DNA of 7,183 nt from SIG636 sp045537905 (GCA_045537905.1 JAZSQJ010000048.1:1-7183), one strand, 5' to 3'. Shown: positions 1-6,669, numbered from the stretch's first letter. Notes: generated by a model from the sequence alone, not told the origin. Program-made: numbers and translations.

Positions 1-259
1 AGATAGTGATTTCCTTGCCGTCTACGGTGATAGAACCGCCAACAACCTTGCCGTTCTCGTCAAGGGTTTCCTTATAAGAAACCTTGTCTGCCAAAGCGTA
101 TCTGCCCTGTGCAGAGTCATACTTAAGAAGGTGAGCGAGCATCTTGGGGCTGGTGAGGTCGTTGATAGCAACAACTTCGTAACCCTCAGCACCGAACATC
201 TGTCTGAAAGCGAGACGGCCTATGCGGCCAAAACCGTTAATAGCAACTTTTACTGCCAT
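1..259 (-). CDS. gap: Glyceraldehyde-3-phosphate dehydrogenase, N-terminal part (truncated by window edge)
   Basis: This is the first 86 codons of GAPDH, the glycolytic enzyme that converts glyceraldehyde 3-phosphate, NAD+ and phosphate to 1,3-bisphosphoglycerate in the cytoplasm. The reverse strand starts MAVKVAINGFGRIGRLAFRQ, which holds the Rossmann dinucleotide-binding loop GFGRIGR at residues 9-15. Next comes VVAINDL (29-35), where Asp34 after the second strand is the usual mark of NAD+ rather than NADP+ preference. LAHLLKYDSAQGRY (41-54) is the typical GAPDH stretch. The catalytic Cys lies beyond the window, so activity cannot be judged. The start is fixed by a perfect GGAGGT ribosome site on the minus strand (269-274), 9 nt upstream. 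The gene is divergent from tadA and has its own promoter. The fragment shows no break or odd residue. Confidence 0.97.
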   Translation of the reverse strand, partial: MAVKVAINGFGRIGRLAFRQMFGAEGYEVVAINDLTSPKMLAHLLKYDSAQGRYALADKVSYKETLDENGKVVGGSITVDGKEITI

Positions 260-296
260 GATAAAAATACCTCCATGTATTTAATATTCTTTACAT

Positions 297-325
297 ATTC
301 TATATCAAAAAAACAAAAAATACAA
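297..325 (-). promoter_or_regulatory. Candidate sigma-A-type promoter of gap
   Basis: On the minus strand there is a TTGTAT -35 box (320-325), a 17-nt spacer made almost wholly of T, and a TAGAAT -10 box (297-302, five of six matches to TATAAT). The start of transcription would fall near 290, giving a leader of about 30 nt with the GGAGGT site at 269-274. The -35 box matches consensus only at TTG, so an overlapping alternative (TTGATA with a -10 nearer the gene) is possible. The T-tract spacer is typical of strongly expressed low-GC Gram-positive promoters. This is inferred from sequence only. Confidence 0.5.
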
Positions 326-355
326 GTGTTTTTTGCAAATTAATTCCAGCAAACA

Positions 356-384
356 TTGCTTTTTTACTAAATTGATGATATAAT
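356..384 (+). promoter_or_regulatory. Promoter of the tadA-metG-tatD-rSAM operon
   Basis: A TTGCTT -35 box (356-361), a 17-nt spacer and a perfect TATAAT -10 box (379-384) are preceded by TGA (376-378), giving an extended TGnTATAAT element. Transcription would start near 391, leaving a leader of only about 20 nt before the tadA ATG at 413. The AGGAAAG ribosome site lies at 398-404. Its -35 box is about 30 bp from the -35 box of the opposed gap promoter, so the two could influence each other. No other convincing promoter appears before metG, tatD or the radical SAM gene, which supports one polycistronic transcript. Confidence 0.75.
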
Positions 385-412
385 GGCTTGAAAACGCAGG
401 AAAGTTAGATAT

Positions 413-892
413 ATGGACGATAAATTTTATATGAAACAGGCACTCAAACGTGCTAAAGCCGCTTATAAGGACCTGGAAACACCGGTCGGGGCAGTTATTG
501 TAAAGGACGGTGTGATAATCGCCAGCGGCAGAAACTTTAGAGAAAAAAAGAAAAACGCCCTTATGCACGCTGAGCTTATTGCTATAGACAGAGCCTGCAA
601 AAAGCTTGGATGTTGGCGTTTGGTAGGCTGTCAGCTTTACGTCACCCTTGAGCCTTGTCCTATGTGTGCCGGTGCAATTATCAACGCCAGGCTTGACCGT
701 GTTGTTTACGGTGCCTCGGACGGAAAGGCAGGGTCTTTCGGCAGCCTTATAAATCTTACGGACTATCCTTACAATCATAAGCCTGAAATCGTATCGGGCG
801 TTATGAAAGAGGAGTGTGCTGAGATGCTCAGCAGCTTTTTCAAGGAGCTAAGAATATTAAAGAAAAAACAGCCTTATAACAAGGAGGATTAA
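413..892 (+). CDS. tadA: tRNA-specific adenosine deaminase (A34 to inosine)
   Basis: TadA deaminates the wobble adenosine A34 of tRNA-Arg(ACG) to inosine, so that one tRNA reads CGU, CGC and CGA codons. The 159-residue protein has the usual family length. It shows the zinc deaminase signature: H52-A-E54 (zinc ligand and proton-shuttling Glu), then P81-C82-P-M-C85 with both zinc Cys, followed by AGAI. Asn41, 11 residues before the His, matches the conserved substrate-contact Asn of TadA. DGKAGSFGSL (103-112) is the TadA-type loop that separates it from cytidine and guanine deaminases. The start at 413 has AGGAAAG at 398-404 with 8-nt spacing. Met7 is an in-frame alternative but has no better ribosome site. 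It is the first gene of the operon, and its last codons contain the ribosome site of metG, so the two are probably translationally coupled. Confidence 0.95.
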   Translation: MDDKFYMKQALKRAKAAYKDLETPVGAVIVKDGVIIASGRNFREKKKNALMHAELIAIDRACKKLGCWRLVGCQLYVTLEPCPMCAGAIINARLDRVVYGASDGKAGSFGSLINLTDYPYNHKPEIVSGVMKEECAEMLSSFFKELRILKKKQPYNKED

Positions 893-895
893 AAT

Positions 896-2842
896 ATGAA
901 AGAAAAATATTATATTACAACGGCGATAGTTTACACGTCCCAAAAGCCTCATATCGGTAATATGTATGAGATAGTTCTTACCGACTGTCTTGCACGCTAC
1001 AAACGCCAGAGAGGCTATAACGTTTATTTTCTTACCGGCACCGACGAGCACGGTCAGAAAATACAAAACTATGCGGAAAAAGCAGGTATAAGTCCCAAGG
1101 TATACGTTGACCAGGTTACCGAGGGCATTAAGGATATGTATCGCCTTTTTGATATCAGCTATGACGGCTTTATAAGGACAACCGATAAATATCACGAGGA
1201 GACCGTACAAAAGATATTCAAAAAGCTTTACGAGCAGGGTGATATTTATAAGGGCGCTTACGAGGGTATGTACTGTACTCCTTGTGAATCTTTCTGGACA
1301 AACGCCCAGCTTAAGGACGGTTGCTGTCCCGACTGCGGCGGCAAGGTTTCTCCCGCAAAGGAGGAGGCTTACTTCCTTCGTCTTTCCAAATATCAGGATA
1401 AGCTTATCGAATATATCGAAAGCCATGAGGAATTTATTACACCCGTTGCCAGAAAGAACGAGATGCTTAACAACTTCCTTCGTCCCGGTCTGCAGGATTT
1501 GTGCGTGTCCCGTACCTCCTTTGACTGGGGTATTCCCGTTTCGTTCGATGATAAGCACGTTATTTACGTATGGGTAGACGCTCTTTCCAATTATATTACT
1601 GCGATCGGCTACGACCCCGATAACCCCAGCGAGCAGTATAAAAAGCTGTGGCCCGTTGATGTCCACGTTATAGGTAAGGATATCGTTCGTTTTCATACGA
1701 TTTATTGGCCTATTATCCTTATGGCTCTTGGTCAGCCTTTGCCTAAGAAGGTGCTTGGCCATCCCTGGCTCCTTTTCGGTGAGGATAAGATGAGCAAGTC
1801 CAAGGGCAACGTGCTTTACGGTGATAAGCTTGTTGAGCAGTTTGGTCTGGATGCGATAAGATATTATCTCCTTTCCGAGCTTCCTTTGCTTAACGATGGC
1901 AGCATCACTTACGAGACTCTTATCTCCCGTTGCAATACCGACCTTGCAAATATCTACGGTAACCTTGTAAGCAGAACGGCGGCTATGATTACCAAGTACT
2001 TTGACGGTGTTGTTCCTGCTGCCGTTGACTCTACAGGTAAAGAGGACGAGCTGTACGGGACTATGCTTGATTGTGTAAAATCCTTCACCGAAAAAATGGA
2101 TGAATACCGTGTTGCCGATGCGGTTACATCGGTTATTACCATGCTTAAGGCTTGCAACAAGTATATAGACGATACCGCACCTTGGGTGCTTGCCAAGGAC
2201 GAAGCGGAGCGTGGCAAGCTTGCTACGGTAATGGCAAGTCTTGTTGAGGGTATCAGAAAAGCGTGTATTATGCTTACTCCCTTTATTCCTCAAAGCTCTG
2301 CTAAGGTTGCGGCAACCTTCAGCTTTGACGACTCTGCCCTGACCTTTGATTCTCTTACGGTAAACGATGGCTTTGCAAAGGGCAATGCCGTTAATAACAG
2401 TGGCGTTCTTTTTGCAAGGATAGACGAAAAGGCGTTTTACGAAAAGCTTGCCACTGAAAAGGCAGCGGAAGAAAAGGCAAAAGCTAAGACAGAGCCTAAG
2501 AAAGAGGAAGTAAAGGATATACCCAAAATCGGTATTGAGGATTTTGCCAAGGTAAACCTTGTGGCTTGTAAGGTTTTAGAGTGTGAGCCTGTACCGAAGT
2601 CCGATAAGCTTCTTAAGCTGATAGTGGATGACGGCAAGGGCAGCAGACAGGTGGTTTCGGGCATAGCTAAGTTCTATAAACCCGAAGAGCTTGTTGGAAA
2701 AACTCTTATTCTTGTGGAAAATCTTAATCCCGCTAAGCTTCGCGGTGTGGAAAGCCACGGTATGATACTTGCTTCGGGTGAAGAAAACGTCCGCGTGGTT
2801 GAGCTTGATTCTTCTGTTCCTGCCGGCACAAAAATCAGGTAA
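896..2842 (+). CDS. metG: Methionyl-tRNA synthetase with C-terminal tRNA-binding domain
   Basis: This enzyme charges tRNA-Met (initiator and elongator) with methionine in the cytoplasm. The 648-residue class I synthetase has, in order: the ATP site signature PHIGN (18-22), TGTDEHGQK (47-55), a zinc knuckle with C127-x2-C130 and C144-x2-C147, the WVDALSNYI segment (226-234), the KMSKSKG loop (298-304), an alpha-helical anticodon-binding region (about 340-510), a Lys/Glu/Ala-rich linker (about 510-540) and a Trbp111-like OB-fold tRNA-binding domain (about 545-648), which normally drives dimer formation. The HIGH motif reads HIGN; from memory this is common in clostridial MetRS, so I do not take it as loss of function. 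AAGGAGG at 881-887, inside the end of tadA, fixes the start 3 nt after the tadA stop. No T-box leader is present, so it is probably expressed from the tadA promoter. metG followed by tatD is also the order in Bacillus (metS-yabD). Confidence 0.97.
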   Translation: MKEKYYITTAIVYTSQKPHIGNMYEIVLTDCLARYKRQRGYNVYFLTGTDEHGQKIQNYAEKAGISPKVYVDQVTEGIKDMYRLFDISYDGFIRTTDKYHEETVQKIFKKLYEQGDIYKGAYEGMYCTPCESFWTNAQLKDGCCPDCGGKVSPAKEEAYFLRLSKYQDKLIEYIESHEEFITPVARKNEMLNNFLRPGLQDLCVSRTSFDWGIPVSFDDKHVIYVWVDALSNYITAIGYDPDNPSEQYKKLWPVDVHVIGKDIVRFHTIYWPIILMALGQPLPKKVLGHPWLLFGEDKMSKSKGNVLYGDKLVEQFGLDAIRYYLLSELPLLNDGSITYETLISRCNTDLANIYGNLVSRTAAMITKYFDGVVPAAVDSTGKEDELYGTMLDCVKSFTEKMDEYRVADAVTSVITMLKACNKYIDDTAPWVLAKDEAERGKLATVMASLVEGIRKACIMLTPFIPQSSAKVAATFSFDDSALTFDSLTVNDGFAKGNAVNNSGVLFARIDEKAFYEKLATEKAAEEKAKAKTEPKKEEVKDIPKIGIEDFAKVNLVACKVLECEPVPKSDKLLKLIVDDGKGSRQVVSGIAKFYKPEELVGKTLILVENLNPAKLRGVESHGMILASGEENVRVVELDSSVPAGTKIR

Positions 2843-2848
2843 TGTGTT

Positions 2849-3643
2849 ATGGGTGGCGATTTATTGTTTGAAAGCGGCTTGTTTGATACCCACGCTCATT
2901 ATGACGACAAAAGGTTTGACGAGGATAGGGAAGAGCTGCTTAAGGAGTTGTTTGATAGCGGCACTGTGTACGGGATTTTGAATTGCGGATGCAGTGTAGC
3001 CAGCTCTATTGCAAGCATACGGCTTGCAAGACGTTATAAGAGAATGTATGCGGCTGTTGGGATCCACCCCCACAACGCCGCCAAGACGAGTGAAGAGGAC
3101 TTGAAGAAGATTGAGGAGCTGTTATCGGAGCCTGAGGTTTGTGCTTTAGGCGAGATAGGCCTTGATTATCACTACGATTTTTCCCCGAGAGACGTACAGA
3201 AGGAAGTCTTTTATAAACAGCTTAAAATAGCAGAAAAGACGGGGGTACCTGTGATAATACACGACAGGGAAGCACACGCTGACTGCGTTGAGGCGGTGTT
3301 GGCTTTTCCTAAGGTGCGTGGCGTTTTCCATAGCTTTTCCGGTAGTGCGGAAACCGCAAGGATACTCCAAAGGGCAGGCTGGTATCTGTCCTTCTCGGGC
3401 CCCGTAACATTTAAGGATGCAAGGAAAACCGTGGAGGCTGTTGCAGCAACAGCCAACGACCGCTTGCTTGTAGAGACGGACAGCCCCTATCTTACGCCTG
3501 TGCCTCACAGAGGTAAACGCAACAACAGCAGCTATGTTAAGCATATAATAGAAAAAATTGCAGAAATCCGCGGTGAGAGCTATGAGTTTATAGAAACTCT
3601 TACCAGGGAGAATGCAAAGCGATTTTTTGGTATAAAGGACTAG
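2849..3643 (+). CDS. tatD: TatD-family metal-dependent hydrolase (DNase)
   Basis: TatD proteins are cytoplasmic TIM-barrel metallohydrolases with 3'-5' exonuclease activity on DNA and RNA, linked to repair of oxidative damage and nucleic acid turnover. The 264 residues show all the metal ligands: H15-A-H17 in FDTHAHYDD, E102 in GEIGLDYHYD, H138 in VIIHDRE, H161 in FHSFSGS and D211 in ETDSPYLTP. GIHPHNA (71-77) is the typical loop. Length is normal. The ATG at 2849 lies 6 nt after the metG stop and has only a weak ribosome site (AGGTAA over the metG stop), so translation may depend on coupling to metG. A slightly later start near the FDTHAH motif is possible because the first 10 residues are not conserved in the family. 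The following radical SAM gene is a known partner of this TatD subgroup. Confidence 0.94.
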   Translation: MGGDLLFESGLFDTHAHYDDKRFDEDREELLKELFDSGTVYGILNCGCSVASSIASIRLARRYKRMYAAVGIHPHNAAKTSEEDLKKIEELLSEPEVCALGEIGLDYHYDFSPRDVQKEVFYKQLKIAEKTGVPVIIHDREAHADCVEAVLAFPKVRGVFHSFSGSAETARILQRAGWYLSFSGPVTFKDARKTVEAVAATANDRLLVETDSPYLTPVPHRGKRNNSSYVKHIIEKIAEIRGESYEFIETLTRENAKRFFGIKD

Positions 3644-3647
3644 TAAG

Positions 3648-4247
3648 ATGACTATTACGTATGTTGTAAAAAACGGCTTGTACATCAATATGACCAACAG
3701 ATGCTCCAACTCCTGCGAGTTTTGTATAAGGCAGAACGGTGACGGAGTTTACGGCAGTGACAGTCTTTGGCTTGACAGAGAGCCAAGTGTTGACGAGATT
3801 ATTGCAGATGTTTCAAAATACGACCTTAAGGCTTTTGACGAGGTTGTATTCTGCGGTTACGGCGAGCCTACCGAGCGTGCAGATGACCTTCTTAAGGTTG
3901 CAGCCTTTATCAAGCAAACCGCAGCTATAACTATCAGAATCAACACCAACGGCCACGGCAACCTTATTGCAGGCAGGGATATTACTCCCGAGTTTAAGGG
4001 GCTTATTGATATTGTTTCTATCAGTCTTAATTTTGCCAACGCAGAGGATTACAACAGGGTTTGTCATCCCGTATTCGGTTCGGAGGCATACGAAGGACTT
4101 ATAGATTTTGCCCGCCTGTGCAAGCCTTATGTAAAGGAAGTTGTTTTGTCGGTGGTGGATACTACTCTACCCGATTCGGATATTGAAAAATGCAAGCAGA
4201 TAGCAAGCAGCATCGGTGTAACTTTGCGTATCCGTCCGTTTGAATAA
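3648..4247 (+). CDS. TatD-associated radical SAM protein
   Basis: This is a short radical S-adenosylmethionine enzyme of 199 residues. The cluster motif C19-x3-C23-x2-C26 (NRCSNSCEFCIR) holds three ligands for a [4Fe-4S] cluster. CGYGEPTER (69-77) is the GGEP-like SAM-binding strand, RINTNGHGN (97-105) follows the usual radical SAM fold, and ISLNFANAEDYNRVCHP (125-141) resembles the matching segment of anaerobic activases. The fold is complete but has no auxiliary-cluster domain or extra C-terminal module. A family with this size, start (YVVKNGLYINMTNRC) and position directly after tatD is known as the TatD-linked radical SAM family, recalled as TIGR04038; its substrate is not established. 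It begins 4 nt after the tatD stop with AAAGGA at 3634-3639, 8 nt upstream, and is the last gene before the terminator at 4261. The need for an iron-sulfur cluster fits an anaerobe. Confidence 0.9.
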   Translation: MTITYVVKNGLYINMTNRCSNSCEFCIRQNGDGVYGSDSLWLDREPSVDEIIADVSKYDLKAFDEVVFCGYGEPTERADDLLKVAAFIKQTAAITIRINTNGHGNLIAGRDITPEFKGLIDIVSISLNFANAEDYNRVCHPVFGSEAYEGLIDFARLCKPYVKEVVLSVVDTTLPDSDIEKCKQIASSIGVTLRIRPFE

Positions 4248-4260
4248 GCCTGAGTAGTAT

Positions 4261-4300
4261 AAAAAGGTGGCAGCCCTTGTTGACTGTCACTTTTTTGTTT
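4261..4300 (+). terminator. Rho-independent terminator of the tadA-rSAM operon
   Basis: The left arm (4261-4273) and right arm (4284-4296) pair over 13 positions with no mismatch, using two G-U wobbles, around a 10-nt loop. The right arm ends in six T, then G and three more T. The wobbles work only in the plus-strand RNA, which is the direction expected for terminating the upstream operon. It begins 13 nt after the radical SAM stop codon. Confidence 0.88.
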
Positions 4301-4320
4301 TAGCTATGTATAATAGGGTA

Positions 4321-4349
4321 TTGAAAAGACCGACAAATTATGATAATAT
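4321..4349 (+). promoter_or_regulatory. Candidate promoter of the lipoprotein-dac-radC unit
   Basis: A TTGAAA -35 box (4321-4326), a 17-nt spacer and TAATAT (4344-4349) preceded by TGA give an extended -10 arrangement. The -10 matches consensus at four of six positions. Transcription would begin near 4356, inside the palindrome at 4347-4366. A second TATAAT occurs at 4309-4314 but has no -35 box at a usable distance. The site lies just beyond the upstream terminator, as expected for a new unit. Confidence 0.5.
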
Positions 4350-4366
4350 ATACTAGAAAGTATATA
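4347..4366. promoter_or_regulatory. 20-bp perfect palindrome over the predicted transcription start (possible operator)
   Basis: Two exact 8-bp arms, TATATACT and AGTATATA, flank the 4-nt centre AGAA. The palindrome overlaps the -10 box and the expected start point of the promoter at 4321-4349. That is where a dimeric repressor would block RNA polymerase. It does not match operator consensus sequences I can recall (BlaI/MecI, LexA, Fur, Rex). Because it is all A/T apart from three G or C, it could be chance or a weak 5'-leader hairpin. Confidence 0.35.
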
Positions 4367-4373
4367 AAAAGCA

Positions 4374-4380
4374 GGGAGGG
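4374..4380 (+). promoter_or_regulatory. Ribosome binding site that sets the unusual lipoprotein start
   Basis: GGGAGGG lies 9 nt before the ATA triplet at 4390. ATG is absent in this frame near here, and the nearby out-of-frame GTG (4385) runs into a stop after one further codon. The site therefore points to ATA as the start codon, whereas the TTG at 4411 would be 30 nt away from it. Confidence 0.55.
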
Positions 4381-4389
4381 TGTTGTGCT

Positions 4390-4833
4390 ATAAAACGTCT
4401 GTTTCCGGTTTTGGTATTAGCTTTGTTTTTCTTTGCCTCTTGCACGGATTATGAGGCTTTATATTCTGCCGATACCGAGTATAACTCCCGTGAATATGAA
4501 TACAGCTATACAGATGCCTATACCGAGGGTCATTACGGCTGGGATGATCAGCCTGCTTACACTGCCCATTTGCCAAAACCCGTTTTCCCGCTTGAAGACG
4601 CCTTTGTTGTTAACGAGCTTGGTGTGCGTATACTGACCTTTGTTTCCGCTGATAAGCTGTCTCTGGCTGATTTGACCGATTATTTACAAAAGCTTACAGA
4701 TCAAGGCTTTACCAACGAAGTAAGTAATACAAATCCGGAGGAGTATAGCGGCACGGTTTATAAAAACGGTACCAGGCTTATGGAATATACGTACAAAAAT
4801 CAAACTGTGGTATTAGACTTATTCAAGAGCTGA
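4390..4833 (+). CDS. Small tyrosine-rich lipoprotein of unknown function, probable AUA start
   Basis: I do not recognise a named family. From ATA 4390 the protein has 147 residues and starts (M)KRLFPVLVLALFFFASC: a basic n-region, a hydrophobic core and a lipobox FASC with Cys at residue 18, followed by Thr-Asp. It is therefore predicted to be a lipoprotein on the outer face of the membrane. After the Cys comes a Tyr/Asp/Glu-rich, probably flexible stretch (about 20-52). A small globular part (about 53-147) includes YLQKLTDQGF, a pattern of helix plus Gly-Phe seen in small secreted clostridial domains. If a TTG at 4411 were the start, the positive charges of the signal peptide would be lost and the lipid-anchor signal would be poor, so the longer form is preferred. 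The gene is first in a unit with the D,D-carboxypeptidase 36 nt downstream, suggesting a cell-envelope role, but this is inference from position only. Confidence 0.7.
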   Translation: MKRLFPVLVLALFFFASCTDYEALYSADTEYNSREYEYSYTDAYTEGHYGWDDQPAYTAHLPKPVFPLEDAFVVNELGVRILTFVSADKLSLADLTDYLQKLTDQGFTNEVSNTNPEEYSGTVYKNGTRLMEYTYKNQTVVLDLFKS

Positions 4834-4869
4834 TAAGTATAACATAATTATCAATAAAAAGGAATTACT

Positions 4870-5955
4870 ATGAAGAATAAAAACACCCTTATAGGTACGG
4901 CTACCCTTATGATTTGCTTGGCGGTTGCTATAGTGCTTGCCGTTTTTGTTATATCTACCCCAAAAAGTGATTTGCAGGACACAAACGAGCCGTCGCCGGA
5001 CTTTGTTGCGGAGGCCTCTACCGATAGCTCTCGCACCGATATTTCGGCGGAGAATACATTATCTGCTGATGAAACGTCGGAGGGCGTAGAAAGCTCAGAG
5101 GCACCCTATAATCCTGAGCTGATTTTGCCCCCTGAAACCGTTTTACATTCAAATATTGCATTGGTTTACAGCTATGCCGACGATGCCGTTATTTTTGAAA
5201 GAGACAGCGAGGTTCAAACGGCACCTGCCAGCCTGACCAAGTTGGTTACAGCCTTGGTAGCCTTAGACCATTTGTCTCCCACCCGCAGGATAACCGTTGG
5301 AGAGGAAATTAATCTTATAGGTGAAAACTCTTCTATCGCTTTTTTGGCTGTAGGGCAGAAATATACTGTAAAGAGCTTGCTTGACGGTTTGCTTATCCCT
5401 TCCGGTAACGATGCGGCGTACGTTCTGGCTGTTAACGCTGCCAGGGTTGCGGCTAACGATATGACTCTTAATATGCAAACGGCAATTACGGATTTTGTAA
5501 GGCTTATGAATGAAAAGGTAAGCAGTCTTGGCTGTGTAAGCACCCATTTTATGACGCCTGACGGATACGATGCCGAAGGACAGCTTACCACCGCCTCTGA
5601 TATGCTTAAAATTTGCAAGGCTGCTATGAATAATTCCAATATTCAGGAAAGCGTAGCAAAGGGTAAAAGCGGCGGCTGGCTTAATTCCAACCTTCTTGTA
5701 AGGGAGGACAGCTCCTTGTATAATCCCGACGTTACAGGGCTAAAAACGGGAAGCACATCGGGCGCAGGCTACTGCGTGGCGGTATCTGCCGTTGTTGAGC
5801 AAAAGACCTACATTATGGTGTTTATGAACAGTACCAGCTCTGATGGCAGATTCAGAGACGCTAACACGATTATAAAGCTTATTAAAAATGAAATCGGCAC
5901 CGAAAGCTCTGAGGAGACAGCCGAAGTCAGCGAAGATAGCCTTGCTACACCGTAG
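4870..5955 (+). CDS. D-alanyl-D-alanine carboxypeptidase (peptidase S11, penicillin-binding protein), N-terminally anchored
   Basis: This serine D,D-carboxypeptidase removes the terminal D-Ala from peptidoglycan stem pentapeptides and limits cross-linking. The three active-site motifs are intact: S121-L-T-K124 (nucleophile and general base) in APASLTKLVTALVAL, S178-G-N180 in LIPSGNDAA, and K292-T-G294 in GLKTGSTSGAGYC. STHFMTPDGYD (224-234) is the usual S11 segment. Residues 7-29 form a transmembrane helix without a clear signal peptidase site, so the protein is probably held by its N-terminus. A Ser/Thr/Glu/Asp-rich linker (about 31-80) leads to the catalytic domain. The usual C-terminal beta domain and amphipathic anchor of PBP5/DacA are missing; the chain ends in a short acidic tail. 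AAGGA at 4859-4863, 6 nt before ATG, supports the start. The gap before it contains TGATAA/TTATCA arms (4831-4853) of doubtful meaning. Confidence 0.93.
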   Translation: MKNKNTLIGTATLMICLAVAIVLAVFVISTPKSDLQDTNEPSPDFVAEASTDSSRTDISAENTLSADETSEGVESSEAPYNPELILPPETVLHSNIALVYSYADDAVIFERDSEVQTAPASLTKLVTALVALDHLSPTRRITVGEEINLIGENSSIAFLAVGQKYTVKSLLDGLLIPSGNDAAYVLAVNAARVAANDMTLNMQTAITDFVRLMNEKVSSLGCVSTHFMTPDGYDAEGQLTTASDMLKICKAAMNNSNIQESVAKGKSGGWLNSNLLVREDSSLYNPDVTGLKTGSTSGAGYCVAVSAVVEQKTYIMVFMNSTSSDGRFRDANTIIKLIKNEIGTESSEETAEVSEDSLATP

Positions 5956-5981
5956 TAAAAGCCTTTTGAAAGGGTGTTTTT

Positions 5982-6665
5982 ATGAATTTACACGAAGGAC
6001 ACAGAGAGCGTTTGAGGAACAGATTTGTTTCCGAGGGCGGTAAAAACTTTGCGGCGCATAATCTTATGGAGCTGCTTCTGTTTTACGGTATCCCCAGAAA
6101 GGACACAAATGAAATTGCTCATCGCCTGCTTGAGCGTTTTGGTGACATAAAAGGTGTGCTCAGTGCCACCGTTGAGGATCTCTGCCTGGTAAAGGGTGTT
6201 ACTAAAAGCGCCGCCGTGCTTATAAAGCTTTGCAACGAGCTATGCGGCAGGCTTTACAACGGTGACCTGCGTGATATGAAACGTTTTGATAGCTTTGATG
6301 ATATCGGCGAGTATCTGGTACATCTGTTTTACGGCTTTACCGAGGAATACGTATATCTTTTACTGCTTGACAGTGAAGGGAATTTGTTAAACACAACGCA
6401 ATTATGCAGAGGCAGTGTAAATTCTGTTACCTTCGATTCCAGACAAATTATCCTGCAGGCGTATAAATACAACGCTTGCGGTATTATAATAGCTCATAAT
6501 CATCCCGGTGCCACCGTCTATCCTTCGACTGAGGATTTGTTAAGCACAAAAAGCCTTGCTTCGTTGCTTGAAGTTAACGGCTTGGAGCTGTCTGAGCATT
6601 ATATCGTATCCGACCATCTGTATTTGCGTGTGCTTGATGAGGCTAAAAAGTTCAGAGAGTATTAA
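5982..6665 (+). CDS. radC: RadC-family JAB/MPN domain protein
   Basis: RadC proteins have an N-terminal helix-hairpin-helix-like part and a C-terminal JAB1/MPN metalloprotease-like domain. Despite the historic name, a direct role in repair is not established. The 227 residues show LRNRFVSEGG and ELLLFYGIPRKDTNEIAHRLL (30-50), the HhH-like LCLVKGVTKSAAVLIKL (67-83), then the JAMM metal motif H172-N-H174 ... D185 in AHNHPGATVYPSTED, with E121/E122 as possible upstream catalytic Glu. Two small departures from the common form, judged from memory: HNHPG-A rather than HNHPSG, and SRQ (153-155) where many RadC have PRE. The ATG at 5982 has GAAAGGG at 5968-5974, 7 nt upstream, and lies 26 nt after the carboxypeptidase stop, so it is probably cotranscribed. 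A perfect hairpin starts 4 nt after its stop, and the repeat array follows directly. Confidence 0.93.
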   Translation: MNLHEGHRERLRNRFVSEGGKNFAAHNLMELLLFYGIPRKDTNEIAHRLLERFGDIKGVLSATVEDLCLVKGVTKSAAVLIKLCNELCGRLYNGDLRDMKRFDSFDDIGEYLVHLFYGFTEEYVYLLLLDSEGNLLNTTQLCRGSVNSVTFDSRQIILQAYKYNACGIIIAHNHPGATVYPSTEDLLSTKSLASLLEVNGLELSEHYIVSDHLYLRVLDEAKKFREY

Positions 6666-6669
6666 GAAA

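Noticed and set aside
131..343. Small plus-strand frame over the gap start
   Set aside because: It overlaps the well-supported gap coding region in antisense and runs into the promoter region; no ribosome site or domain.
260..412. T-box or riboswitch upstream of the tRNA-related operon
   Set aside because: The predicted leader is only about 20 nt and the gap has no specifier hairpin, antiterminator or terminator stem.
857..2293. A 478-codon open frame on the minus strand across metG
   Set aside because: It is fully antisense to a gene with intact synthetase motifs. Its translation has no recognisable domain or ribosome site and reflects codon bias of metG.
4831..4853. TGATAA/TTATCA inverted repeat before the carboxypeptidase gene
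   Set aside because: The arms are 6-bp A/T-rich sequences separated by 11 nt, the left arm is made by the lipoprotein stop codon, and no promoter with proper spacing goes with it.
5957..5981. Possible hairpin CCTT-TTGA-AAGG with A and T flanks between the carboxypeptidase gene and radC
   Set aside because: The stem is only 4 bp, and its right side is the radC ribosome site; too weak to call a terminator or regulatory element.
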